Shown: positions 1-8,377 of the stretch, piece after piece | Layout: each line of letters begins with the position of its first letter | Position numbering within the stretch: position 1 is the stretch's first letter | From: an uncultured Blautia sp. | GTDB taxonomy: Bacteria > Bacillota > Clostridia > Lachnospirales > Lachnospiraceae | Direction: 5' to 3' | NCBI RefSeq assembly: GCF_947654165.1 | Contig: NZ_CANTKB010000010.1 | Coordinates: 1-64,000 of the forward strand | Length of the DNA stretch: 64,000 bases | Notes under the pieces: generated by a model | What the model was told of the DNA's origin: nothing | Database searches by the model: none | Seen by the model: only the letters and a program-made list of their open reading frames with translations | Made by a program: the position numbers and the translations under genes

Positions 1-74
1 GGATAGCATATTTTGTTGAAGTTTTTTATATTAACTAGCACAACAGGTTAAATTAAGAAAAGGAAATGAAATTT

Positions 75-1211
75 ATGTATACATTGCTGAAACAAGAAGG
101 CAGAGCCAAACGTGCAAGAATGGAAACCGTTCATGGCACCATTGAAACACCGGTCTTTATGAATGTGGGAACTGTGGCTGCCATTAAGGGGGCTGTATCT
201 ACGACAGACCTTCATGAAATTAAAACACAGGTGGAATTGTCAAACACATATCATCTTCATGTGCGTCCGGGAGACCACATTATCAAACAACTGGGTGGTC
301 TGCACAAATTTATGAACTGGGATCGCCCGATTCTTACAGATTCCGGCGGCTTTCAGGTGTTTTCTCTTGCTAAACTGAGAAAAATCAAGGAAGAGGGCGT
401 TTATTTTAATTCTCATATTGACGGCAGAAAGATATTTATGGGACCGGAAGAAAGCATGCAGATTCAGTCCAATCTCGGTTCCACCATTGCCATGGCTTTT
501 GATGAGTGTCCCTCAAGCGTCGCAAGCAGAGAGTATGTTCAGGCATCTGTAGACCGTACGACCAGATGGCTTCAGAGATGTAAGGATGAAATGGCAAGAC
601 TGAATTCTTTGGAGGATACGGTAAATCCGAATCAGCTTTTGTTTGGAATCAACCAGGGAGCTGTTTATGATGATATCAGAATTGCCCATGCAGAGACTAT
701 TTCCAAGATGGATCTGGATGGATATGCCATTGGTGGTCTGGCGGTTGGTGAGACTCACGAAGAAATGTACCGTATTTTAGACAGTGTGGTGCCGCATCTT
801 CCGGTGGACAAGCCTACATATCTCATGGGTGTAGGAACTCCGGCAAATATTCTTGAGGCGGTATCAAGAGGTGTGGATTTCTTTGACTGTGTGTATCCAA
901 GCCGAAACGGACGTCATGGGCATGTGTATACCAACTTTGGAAAGATCAATCTGTTTAATGCCAAATATGAGTTGGATTCCAGACCTATTGAAGAGGGATG
1001 TCAGTGTCCGGCATGCCGTCATTACAGCAGAGCATATATTCGCCATCTTTTAAAAGCAAAGGAAATGCTGGGAATGCGTCTGTGTGTACTTCATAATCTG
1101 TATTTCTATAACACTATGATGGAAGAAATACGAGATGCTCTTGATAAGGGCTGTTATGAAGAATACAAACAGCAGAAGCTGGAGGGCATGGCAGCAGGTC
1201 CTAAAGATTAA
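75..1211 (+). CDS. tgt: queuine tRNA-ribosyltransferase (tRNA-guanine transglycosylase)
   Basis: Exchanges the wobble guanine of GUN-anticodon tRNAs (Asp, Asn, His, Tyr) for a queuine precursor. The 378-residue length is normal. Visible family features are DSGGFQVFS (general acid/base Asp near residue 89), FDCVYPSR (nucleophile Asp near residue 271) and the zinc site C-x-C-x2-C near 309-314 with a His near 340. I place the start at 75 rather than the in-frame ATG at 66, because the AAAAGGA Shine-Dalgarno at 58-64 lies about ten bases before 75 and only one base before 66. yajC follows, a pairing common in Firmicutes. queH, another queuosine gene, lies at 56 kb. Identification is secure; the start is likely. 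Confidence 0.96.
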   Translation: MYTLLKQEGRAKRARMETVHGTIETPVFMNVGTVAAIKGAVSTTDLHEIKTQVELSNTYHLHVRPGDHIIKQLGGLHKFMNWDRPILTDSGGFQVFSLAKLRKIKEEGVYFNSHIDGRKIFMGPEESMQIQSNLGSTIAMAFDECPSSVASREYVQASVDRTTRWLQRCKDEMARLNSLEDTVNPNQLLFGINQGAVYDDIRIAHAETISKMDLDGYAIGGLAVGETHEEMYRILDSVVPHLPVDKPTYLMGVGTPANILEAVSRGVDFFDCVYPSRNGRHGHVYTNFGKINLFNAKYELDSRPIEEGCQCPACRHYSRAYIRHLLKAKEMLGMRLCVLHNLYFYNTMMEEIRDALDKGCYEEYKQQKLEGMAAGPKD

Positions 1212-1339
1212 AAAATCAGTTGAGAAAAACGTAAGAAAATATAGAAAATACTTGAAGAAAAGAAAAAAATTGTGTATTATTATAATAATGTCCAGAAATA
1301 TTTGGATGAGACAAAGTTAAAAATGCAGGAGGATGTAAC

Positions 1340-1651
1340 ATGTTTTTATCAACAGCAGCAGGTGCAGGAAGTATGATTACTTTATTTTTGCCATTAGTTG
1401 TATTCTTTCTTCTGATGTATTTCATGATCATGAGACCCCAGAAAAAAGAACAGCAGAGAGTGAAAAGTATGCTGGCAGCTATGGAAGTAGGCGATACTGT
1501 GGTAACAACCAGTGGATTTTATGGAATTCTTATTGATATTACAGAAGAGGATGTTATTGTAGAGTTCGGAAATAACAGAAACTGCAGAATTCCAATGAAA
1601 AAAGCAGCGATTGCTGAAGTAGAAAAAGCAAGCGACGGCATTGCAGAATAA
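1340..1651 (+). CDS. yajC: preprotein translocase subunit YajC
   Basis: Small single-pass membrane protein that associates with SecDF at the Sec translocase. The 103 residues fit the family: a hydrophobic segment at about residues 12-31, directly followed by the MRPQKKEQQR signature, then a short cytoplasmic domain with GDTVVTTSGFYG. A good Shine-Dalgarno (AGGAGGA) precedes the ATG. It follows tgt after about 130 bases that contain a TATAAT box at 1281-1286, so it may also have its own promoter. A hairpin terminator follows directly. Confidence 0.95.
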   Translation: MFLSTAAGAGSMITLFLPLVVFFLLMYFMIMRPQKKEQQRVKSMLAAMEVGDTVVTTSGFYGILIDITEEDVIVEFGNNRNCRIPMKKAAIAEVEKASDGIAE

Positions 1652-1660
1652 GAAAATCGG

Positions 1661-1698
1661 AAAGGTACTGAAGGAATCACCTGCAGTACCTTTTTTTT
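1661..1698 (+). terminator. intrinsic terminator after yajC
   Basis: A ten-base stem AAAGGTACTG / CAGTACCTTT with a 13-base loop runs into a T tract. It separates yajC from the serine dehydratase operon. Confidence 0.9.
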
Positions 1699-1755
1699 CA
1701 CCTGAATGTTACAGAGGGTTTCTGCACATAAATACAAAAAGAAAGGAGAGAAGGT

Positions 1756-2421
1756 ATGGCGTTTATCAGTTTGTTTGAAGTGATTGGTCCTAATATGGTC
1801 GGTCCGTCCAGTTCCCATACGGCGGGGGCAGCTTCCATGGCACTTCTGGCAAGAAAACTGTTTCCGGGAGAGATTCAGAAAGTGAAGTTTACCCTGTATG
1901 GCTCATTTGCAAGAACCTACAGAGGACATGGAACTGACCGTGCACTCCTCGGAGGTATCATGGGATATGAAACAGATGATTTAAGAATCCGGGATTCCCT
2001 GAATCTGGCAAAGGAAGCGGGGATTGAGTACAGCTTTGAATTGGGGGAAGATGAGAATCTTCATCCGAATACTGCCGATATGGACATTGAGGGGACGAAG
2101 GGTGAGAAATTATTTGTACGCGGTGTTTCCGTTGGCGGCGGAAAAGTCAAGATTGTAAAATTGAACCAGATTGATGTTGATTTTACCGGAGAGTACAGCA
2201 CTTTGATCGTGAGTCAGACCGATAAGCCGGGTGTGGTGGCACATATTACGAAAATTCTAAGTGAAGAGAAGGTGAATATAGCCTTTATGCGATTGTTCCG
2301 GGAGGAAAAGGGTGCAGCGGCATTTACCATTGTAGAATCAGATGAGAAGATACCGGCAGAAGTATTGGGTAAGATCAAGGAGAATCCTCTGGTTTCAGAT
2401 ATCATGCTGGTGCAGCTATAG
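1756..2421 (+). CDS. sdaAB: L-serine dehydratase, iron-sulfur type, beta subunit
   Basis: Regulatory subunit of the oxygen-sensitive [4Fe-4S] L-serine ammonia-lyase, which converts serine to pyruvate and ammonia. The 221-residue protein has the N-terminal GPSSSHTAGA segment of the family, the SFARTYRGHGTDRALLGG stretch, and a C-terminal ACT domain from about residue 147 (SQTDKPGVVAHITKIL) that normally senses serine. AAGGAGAG lies at a suitable distance from the ATG. Only nine bases separate it from sdaAA, so the two form one operon, as is usual in Clostridia where the enzyme is split in two chains. Confidence 0.96.
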   Translation: MAFISLFEVIGPNMVGPSSSHTAGAASMALLARKLFPGEIQKVKFTLYGSFARTYRGHGTDRALLGGIMGYETDDLRIRDSLNLAKEAGIEYSFELGEDENLHPNTADMDIEGTKGEKLFVRGVSVGGGKVKIVKLNQIDVDFTGEYSTLIVSQTDKPGVVAHITKILSEEKVNIAFMRLFREEKGAAAFTIVESDEKIPAEVLGKIKENPLVSDIMLVQL

Positions 2422-2430
2422 GAGGAGAAT

Positions 2431-3303
2431 ATGGAATTTAATCATGGATTAGAATTATTACAGTTATGCAGCACAACCGGGCTGCCGATTTCCCAGATCA
2501 TGAAAAAAAGAGAAGCAGAGTTTTCGGGAATCTCAGAAGAAGAGGTTGATCAGAAAATGGGAAAAGCACTGGAAATCATGAAACAGTCCGTAAGAGAGCC
2601 CCTTGTATCCCCAACAGTGTCCATTGGCGGATTGATTGGCGGTGAAGCAAAAAAACTTTATGAGCACAGGAAACAGGGAAAATCAGTTTGCGGGTCTCTT
2701 GTGTCAAAAGCCATTACGTATGCTATGGCAGTGCTGGAAGTGAATGCTTCTATGGGAGTGATCGTGGCAGCACCTACAGCGGGTTCTTCCGGGGTGGTTC
2801 CCGGTGTCCTTCTGGCTCTGAAAGAGGAATTTGACCTGTCTGACGAGATTTTGCTAGATGGGCTTTATACAGCAGGTGCAGTGGGATATCTTCTTATGCG
2901 GAATGCTTCTGTGGCAGGTGCAGAAGCCGGCTGTCAGGCAGAGGTGGGAGCAGCTTCTGCCATGGCGGCTGCGGCAGTTACTGAAATTATGGGGGGAACG
3001 GCGGATATGTGTCTGCACGCAGCATCTGCGGCATTGTCAAATCTTCTTGGACTTGTCTGTGATCCCATTGCCGGGCTGGTGGAATCTCCATGTCAAAGCA
3101 GGAATGCCATCGGTGCATCCAATGCCCTGATCTGTGCAGAACAGGCACTGGCAGGAATCACCTGGCCGATTCCTTTTGATGAAATGGCAGAAGCCATGTA
3201 CCATGTGGGCAGAAGTCTGCCCTTTGAATTGAGAGAAAGTGCATTGGGAGGCTGTGCAGGAACACCTGCAGCCTGTGAGCGAACCTGCCGTATCTTTGGA
3301 TAA
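2431..3303 (+). CDS. sdaAA: L-serine dehydratase, iron-sulfur type, alpha subunit
   Basis: Catalytic subunit of the two-chain L-serine dehydratase. The 290 residues cover the whole SDH alpha domain, including the glycine-rich TAGSSGVVPGVLL segment and the conserved cysteines of the [4Fe-4S] cluster (EAGCQAEVG, LVCDPIAG, ESPCQSRN and GCAGTPAACERTC at the end). The cluster acts as Lewis acid for the beta-elimination of water. It is translated from its own AGGAGGA site directly after sdaAB and is followed by a very strong terminator. Confidence 0.96.
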   Translation: MEFNHGLELLQLCSTTGLPISQIMKKREAEFSGISEEEVDQKMGKALEIMKQSVREPLVSPTVSIGGLIGGEAKKLYEHRKQGKSVCGSLVSKAITYAMAVLEVNASMGVIVAAPTAGSSGVVPGVLLALKEEFDLSDEILLDGLYTAGAVGYLLMRNASVAGAEAGCQAEVGAASAMAAAAVTEIMGGTADMCLHAASAALSNLLGLVCDPIAGLVESPCQSRNAIGASNALICAEQALAGITWPIPFDEMAEAMYHVGRSLPFELRESALGGCAGTPAACERTCRIFG

Positions 3304-3348
3304 AAACAAGAAAAGGAGCAGTCTTTGGAACTGTTCCTTTTCTTGTTT
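3304..3348 (+). terminator. strong intrinsic terminator after sdaAA
   Basis: A 19-bp stem (3304-3322 with 3330-3348, one G-U pair) closes a seven-base loop. The AAAACAAGAAAAGG half makes the 3' half T-rich. Confidence 0.92.
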
Positions 3349-3349
3349 A

Positions 3350-3460
3350 GAGGGAGAAAATAATGTTTATCTATATAAGCCTGTCGTAACAGGATAATCG
3401 TTAGTCGAAGTCCAGCAGCCACATCACATGTGAATCCTGCAGCTGCTGTCTTCTTTCTTA
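3350..3460 (+). promoter_or_regulatory. possible leader peptide and attenuator before leuB-ilvD-ilvB
   Basis: The gene-free 3349-3676 interval begins with a strong Shine-Dalgarno (AGGGAG, 3350-3355) seven bases before an ATG at 3363. That ATG opens an eight-codon ORF ending at 3389 (Met-Phe-Ile-Tyr-Ile-Ser-Leu-Ser). A small CCTGT...ACAGG hairpin overlaps its stop. Next comes a stem CAGCAGC/GCTGCTG (3413-3419 with 3442-3448), with CACATGTG inside and a T-rich TCTTCTTTCTT tail. This resembles transcription attenuation, and three of eight codons are branched-chain. I saw no T-box (no GGTGGNACC) and no ppGpp-riboswitch core. From 3460 to 3676 I see only AT-rich sequence and the leuB ribosome site. 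Functional assignment is inference. Confidence 0.35.
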
Positions 3461-3676
3461 ACAAGATTAAGTATACAGTGGAATTGTGACGTCCTTGTGT
3501 CCGGAAAATAAAGGAATTCTAAAAACAAAGAAATATATGTAAATCCTATAAAAAGAATAGAAGATATAACGAAAAGGCATAGCTGTGCGGCGTGTTATTA
3601 CTTGAAATATGAGGGGAAAAGGATTATCATAGTACTAATTAAAATACATAATTGCATGGCAGAAAGAGGGAGAATT

Positions 3677-4759
3677 ATGGATTATAGGATAGCATTGATT
3701 CCAGGAGATGGAATCGGACCGGAAATCGTAAGAGAAGCAAAAAAAGTGTTAGATAAGGTTTGTGAGGTATATGGTCACCATTTTACATATCAGGAGCTGC
3801 TGTTAGGCGGGGCTTCTATTGATGTGCATGGGATACCGCTGACAGAAGAGACTGTTGAGGCAGCAAAAGCATCCGATGCGGTATTAATGGGTTCTATCGG
3901 CGGCGATGCCAAGACTTCTCCATGGTATCAGTTAGAACCATCCAAAAGACCGGAGGCAGGACTTCTCGGTATCAGAAAGGCTCTGAATCTGTTTGCAAAT
4001 TTAAGACCGGCCTATTTATACGATGAATTAAAGGGGGCATGCCCTCTGAAAGAAGAAATCATCGGTGATGGTTTCGACATGATCATCGTCAGGGAGCTGA
4101 CAGGAGGATTGTATTTCGGAGAACGAAAGACGGTCGAGGAAGATGGAGTGAGAAAAGCAGTTGATACCCTGTCTTATGATGAAAAAGAGATCCGAAGAAT
4201 TGCTGTGAAAGCTTTTGAAATTGCGAAAAAAAGAAGGAAGAAAGTTACCAGCGTGGACAAAGCAAATGTATTGGATTCTTCCAGACTTTGGAGAAAAGTT
4301 GTGGAAGAAGTGGCTCTTCAGTATCCGGAGGTGACGCTGGAGCATATGCTGGTCGATAACTGTGCTATGCAGCTTGTGCACAATCCGGGTCAGTTTGACG
4401 TGATCCTCACGGAAAATATGTTTGGAGATATTTTATCTGATGAGGCAAGTATGGTTACCGGATCAATCGGAATGTTATCTTCCGCAAGTCTGAATGAAAC
4501 AAAATTCGGGTTATACGAACCAAGTCACGGCTCAGCACCGGATATTGCAGGCAAAGGCATAGCCAATCCACTGGCTACCATCTTGTCGGCTGCAATGATG
4601 CTTCGTTTTTCCCTTGATTTGGATCAGGAGGCAGATGCTGTGGAGGCAGCCGTGGCACAGGTATTAAAAGAAGGTTATCGGACCATGGATATTATGTCAG
4701 AAGGTATGACAAAGACAAGTACCGCTCAGATGGGCGATCTTATTGCAGAGAGAATTTAA
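3677..4759 (+). CDS. leuB: 3-isopropylmalate dehydrogenase
   Basis: Leucine biosynthesis: oxidises and decarboxylates 3-isopropylmalate to 2-oxoisocaproate with NAD. The 360-residue protein starts IALIPGDGIGPEI and shows the VRELTGGLYFG substrate-binding segment, the catalytic Lys in TSVDKANVL, the metal-binding Asp residues of DNCAMQL and NMFGDILSDE, and EPSHGSAPDIAGKG for NAD. I take the ATG at 3677, after GAAAGAGGG, because the family starts just before the IALIPGDG strand; longer in-frame extensions (TTG at 3602, ATG at 3656) add unrelated residues. It heads leuB-ilvD-ilvB. leuA and leuCD are not in the window. Confidence 0.95.
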   Translation: MDYRIALIPGDGIGPEIVREAKKVLDKVCEVYGHHFTYQELLLGGASIDVHGIPLTEETVEAAKASDAVLMGSIGGDAKTSPWYQLEPSKRPEAGLLGIRKALNLFANLRPAYLYDELKGACPLKEEIIGDGFDMIIVRELTGGLYFGERKTVEEDGVRKAVDTLSYDEKEIRRIAVKAFEIAKKRRKKVTSVDKANVLDSSRLWRKVVEEVALQYPEVTLEHMLVDNCAMQLVHNPGQFDVILTENMFGDILSDEASMVTGSIGMLSSASLNETKFGLYEPSHGSAPDIAGKGIANPLATILSAAMMLRFSLDLDQEADAVEAAVAQVLKEGYRTMDIMSEGMTKTSTAQMGDLIAERI

Positions 4760-4778
4760 TTTACGGAGGAAAACAGCT

Positions 4779-6446
4779 ATGAGAAGTGATGCAGTAAAAA
4801 CAGGGATGCAGCAGGCACCACACCGTTCTTTATTTAATGCACTCGGCATGACAAAAGAAGAAATGGAGAGACCTCTGGTAGGGATTGTAAGTTCTTATAA
4901 TGAAATTGTACCGGGTCATATGAATCTGGATAAAATTGTGGAGGCAGTGAAATTAGGAGTTGCCATGGCAGGAGGTACACCGATCGTATTCCCGGCTATT
5001 GCTGTGTGTGACGGAATTGCTATGGGACATACAGGAATGAAATATTCTCTTGTGACAAGAGATTTGATCGCTGACTCTACAGAAGCCATGGCCATGGCAC
5101 ATCAGTTTGATGCATTGGTCATGGTTCCAAACTGTGATAAAAATGTTCCGGGACTTTTGATGGCAGCAGCCAGGATTAATGTCCCAACGGTATTTGTGAG
5201 CGGAGGACCTATGCTCGCCGGTAAAGTAAAAGGACAAAAGAGAAGTTTGTCTTCTATGTTTGAGGCTGTGGGTTCTTACAGTGCCGGTACTATGACAGCG
5301 GAAGAGGTAGAAGAATTTGAAAATAAAGTATGTCCTACCTGTGGTTCCTGTTCCGGTATGTACACAGCCAACAGTATGAACTGTCTCACCGAAGTCCTTG
5401 GTATGGGACTGCAGGGCAACGGTACCATTCCTGCTGTGTATTCTGAGCGTATTAAATTGGCAAAACATGCTGGTATGCAGGTTATGGAATTATACCGCAG
5501 AAATATCCGCCCAAGAGATATCATGACAAAAGATGCTGTTATGAATGCCTTGACAGTTGATATGGCTCTTGGATGTTCTACAAACAGTATGCTGCATCTT
5601 CCGGCTATCGCACATGAGATCGGATTTGATTTTGATATCACTTTTGCCAACGGTATCAGTGAAAAAACGCCGAATCTCTGTCATCTGGCACCGGCAGGTC
5701 CAACTTATATGGAGGATTTAAATGAGGCGGGCGGCGTCTATGCGGTAATGAATGAACTGACAAAAAAAGATCTGCTGAATCTTGACTGTATGACAGTTAC
5801 CGGAAAAACCGTAGGTGAAAATATTAAGAATTGTGTCAATAAAAATCCGGAAGTTATCCGTACGATTGAAAATCCTTACAGTCAGACAGGAGGTCTTGCA
5901 GTTCTTACCGGAAATCTGGCGCCGGACGGCGGCGTTGTAAAGCGCAGTGCTGTTTGCGAAGAAATGATGGTGCATGAAGGCCCGGCCAGAGTGTTTGACT
6001 GTGAAGAAGATGCCATTGCCGCAATTAAAGGCGGAAAGATCGTGGCAGGAGATGTAGTGGTAATCCGTTATGAGGGACCAAAAGGCGGTCCGGGTATGAG
6101 AGAGATGCTGAATCCTACTTCTGCCATTGCAGGTATGGGACTGGGATCTTCTGTGGCACTGATTACAGACGGACGTTTCTCCGGTGCATCCAGAGGTGCA
6201 TCCATTGGTCATATTTCACCGGAAGCAGCAGTGGGAGGACCTATCGCACTGGTTGAGGAAGGAGATATCATTCGGATCAATATTCCTGAGACAAGACTGG
6301 AACTGGCTGTATCAGAGGAAGAACTGGCGAGAAGAAAAGCGAACTGGCAGCCAAGAGAACCAAAGGTCACAACCGGTTATCTGGCACGTTACGCAGCAAT
6401 GGTCACCAGCGGAAACAGGGGTGCCGTATTGGAAATCCAGAAATAA
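4779..6446 (+). CDS. ilvD: dihydroxy-acid dehydratase
   Basis: Dehydrates 2,3-dihydroxy-isovalerate and -methylvalerate to the 2-oxo acids of valine and isoleucine. The 555-residue length is typical. Iron-sulfur ligands are visible in PNCDKNVPG and CPTCGSCSGMYTAN, and the C-terminal ITDGRFSGASRGASIGH segment carries the catalytic region. The ATG at 4779 follows ACGGAGGAAAAC; the reading frame continues upstream into leuB but those residues are not family-like. It lies 19 bases after leuB and is clearly co-transcribed. Confidence 0.96.
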   Translation: MRSDAVKTGMQQAPHRSLFNALGMTKEEMERPLVGIVSSYNEIVPGHMNLDKIVEAVKLGVAMAGGTPIVFPAIAVCDGIAMGHTGMKYSLVTRDLIADSTEAMAMAHQFDALVMVPNCDKNVPGLLMAAARINVPTVFVSGGPMLAGKVKGQKRSLSSMFEAVGSYSAGTMTAEEVEEFENKVCPTCGSCSGMYTANSMNCLTEVLGMGLQGNGTIPAVYSERIKLAKHAGMQVMELYRRNIRPRDIMTKDAVMNALTVDMALGCSTNSMLHLPAIAHEIGFDFDITFANGISEKTPNLCHLAPAGPTYMEDLNEAGGVYAVMNELTKKDLLNLDCMTVTGKTVGENIKNCVNKNPEVIRTIENPYSQTGGLAVLTGNLAPDGGVVKRSAVCEEMMVHEGPARVFDCEEDAIAAIKGGKIVAGDVVVIRYEGPKGGPGMREMLNPTSAIAGMGLGSSVALITDGRFSGASRGASIGHISPEAAVGGPIALVEEGDIIRINIPETRLELAVSEEELARRKANWQPREPKVTTGYLARYAAMVTSGNRGAVLEIQK

Positions 6447-6494
6447 TCAAAAAAGCAAGGAAAACCGATATTAGAGAAATGGGGGATACTTTTT

Positions 6495-8180
6495 ATGCAG
6501 CTTACAGGTGCACAAATTGTAATTGAATGTTTGAAAGAACAGGGTGTAGACACTGTTTTTGGTTACCCGGGCGGTACGATTTTAAATATCTATGATGAAT
6601 TATATAAACATCAGAACGAAATCCATCATGTGCTGACCTCTCATGAGCAGGGAGCGGCACATGCGGCAGATGGTTATGCACGCTCTACAGGAAAGGTTGG
6701 AGTGTGTCTGGCTACCAGCGGTCCTGGGGCTACGAATCTGGTTACCGGAATTGCAACGGCTCATATGGATTCCATTCCCATCGTGGCGATCACCTGTAAT
6801 GTGGGACTGCCGCTTCTTGGAAAAGACAGTTTTCAGGAAGTGGATATCGCAGGAGTGGTAATGCCCATCACCAAACATAGCTTTATCGTAAAAGATGTAA
6901 CAAAACTGGCCAGAACCATTCGCCGTGCGTTTGTGATCGCAAAGACCGGAAGACCGGGACCGGTTCTGGTGGACATCACAAAAGATGTGACGGCAAATTC
7001 TACGGAATTTCTGCCCTACGTGCCGAAACCGGTGAAGCCTTATGTAAAAGAAATCCAAGAAGAAAGTCTGGAGACGGCAGGCAGAATGATCGCACAGTCC
7101 AAACGTCCGTTTATCTTTGTAGGAGGAGGTGCAGTGGCAGCCAATGCATGGAAAGAAGTGCGTGAACTGGCACATAAGATACAGGCACCTGTGACAGACT
7201 CCCTTATGGGTAAGGGTGTATTTTCCGGTGAAGATCCTTATTATACAGGCATGTTGGGAATGCATGGTACAAAAGCCTCCAATCTGGGTGTTACCAAGTG
7301 TGATCTTTTGATTGCCATAGGAGCCAGATTTTCGGATCGTGTCATTGGAAATCCAAGAAATTTTGCAAGAAATGCAAAGATACTCCATATCGATGTAGAT
7401 GGGGCAGAAATCAATAAAAATGTTCTGGTAGACTGCAGTGTCATCGGAGATGCCAGAGAAGTGCTTACCAGATTAAATGCCATGGTGGAGCCGGCAGAAC
7501 ACAAAGAATGGATGGAAGAAATCCAGGAACTGAAAGCATCTTATCCTTTGAGATATCATCCGGAAGGTCTGACAGGACCGGCGATCATCGAAGAATTATA
7601 TAAACAGACACAGGGAGATGCTATCATTGTTACAGAGGTGGGACAGCACCAGATGTGGGCTGCCCAGTATTACAAATATAATATGCCGAGGAAATTCCTG
7701 TCATCCGGAGGTTTGGGAACCATGGGATACGGTCTGGGTGCTGCAATCGGTGCTAAAATGGGAAATCCGGATAAAGTGGTAATCAATGTGGCAGGAGACG
7801 GATGTTTCCGTATGAATATGAATGAGATCGCCACAGCCACCAGAAATAATATGCCGTTGATCCAGGTGGTAGTGAACAATCAGGTTCTGGGTATGGTACG
7901 TCAGTGGCAGACCCTGTTCTATGAAGGAAGATACTCGAATACCATTTTAAGAGATAAGGTGGATTTCGTGAAACTGGCAGAAGCCATGGGAGCAGTGGGA
8001 ATCCGTGTTACCAAACGAGAAGAACTGGCAGGAGCGATCCAAAAAGCCATAGAATTAAATACCACAGTGGTTCTGGATTGTATTATTGACAGTGATGACA
8101 AAGTATTCCCCATGGTACCGGCAGGAGCGAATATTGAAGATGCATTTGATGAGGAGGACTTGAAAGCAAAAGAAAAATAG
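6495..8180 (+). CDS. ilvB: acetolactate synthase, large (catalytic) subunit
   Basis: Thiamine-diphosphate and FAD-dependent first common enzyme of valine, leucine and isoleucine synthesis. The 561 residues hold the three TPP-enzyme domains: the N-terminal PYR domain with catalytic Glu in SHEQGAAHAADGYAR, the central domain (LMGKGVFSGEDP), and the C-terminal domain with the GDG...NN thiamine motif (AGDGCFRMN ... VVNNQVLGMVRQW). No small regulatory subunit (ilvN/ilvH) follows or lies elsewhere in the window, so feedback control either comes from a distant gene or is absent. Third gene of leuB-ilvD-ilvB. Confidence 0.95.
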   Translation: MQLTGAQIVIECLKEQGVDTVFGYPGGTILNIYDELYKHQNEIHHVLTSHEQGAAHAADGYARSTGKVGVCLATSGPGATNLVTGIATAHMDSIPIVAITCNVGLPLLGKDSFQEVDIAGVVMPITKHSFIVKDVTKLARTIRRAFVIAKTGRPGPVLVDITKDVTANSTEFLPYVPKPVKPYVKEIQEESLETAGRMIAQSKRPFIFVGGGAVAANAWKEVRELAHKIQAPVTDSLMGKGVFSGEDPYYTGMLGMHGTKASNLGVTKCDLLIAIGARFSDRVIGNPRNFARNAKILHIDVDGAEINKNVLVDCSVIGDAREVLTRLNAMVEPAEHKEWMEEIQELKASYPLRYHPEGLTGPAIIEELYKQTQGDAIIVTEVGQHQMWAAQYYKYNMPRKFLSSGGLGTMGYGLGAAIGAKMGNPDKVVINVAGDGCFRMNMNEIATATRNNMPLIQVVVNNQVLGMVRQWQTLFYEGRYSNTILRDKVDFVKLAEAMGAVGIRVTKREELAGAIQKAIELNTTVVLDCIIDSDDKVFPMVPAGANIEDAFDEEDLKAKEK

Positions 8181-8210
8181 ATGTCCACCTAAAAAAGACA
8201 AATGTTTTTA

Positions 8211-8239
8211 TTGACAAAAATATAACAAAAGAGTACAAT
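8211..8239 (+). promoter_or_regulatory. consensus sigma-A promoter for the serC operon
   Basis: TTGACA (8211-8216), 17-base spacer, TACAAT (8234-8239). This is among the best promoter matches in the window and sits about 140 bases before serC. Confidence 0.85.
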
Positions 8240-8258
8240 ATGAAACAATCAAAGAAGA

Positions 8259-8352
8259 GCTGTCGTATTCATTTTTATGATGCGGCAGCACCTTTATAAA
8301 ATGGGTGCATTTGCACGCTAATAAAATGTCTTGCTAAAGTAAAAAGGCAGGA
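8259..8352 (+). promoter_or_regulatory. structured 5' leader of serC
   Basis: Between promoter and start codon lie three consecutive hairpins: GCTGTCG/CGGCAGC (8259-8289), GTGC/GCAC (8305-8316) and GTCTTGC/GCAGGAC (8328-8352). The last ends 11 bases before the AGGAGGA ribosome site. None has a T tract, so they are not obvious terminators. They could be a cis-regulatory RNA controlling serine synthesis, but I recognise no known riboswitch class. Confidence 0.35.
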
Positions 8353-8377
8353 CGTAACATGACAGGAGGAGAGAGCC

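Noticed and set aside
3602..3676. Extended leuB start at TTG 3602
   Set aside because: The added residues do not match the family; ATG at 3677 has a ribosome site and gives the standard length.
3349..3676. T-box or ppGpp riboswitch before leuB
   Set aside because: No GGTGGNACC T-box core and no ykkC-type conserved bases could be found.
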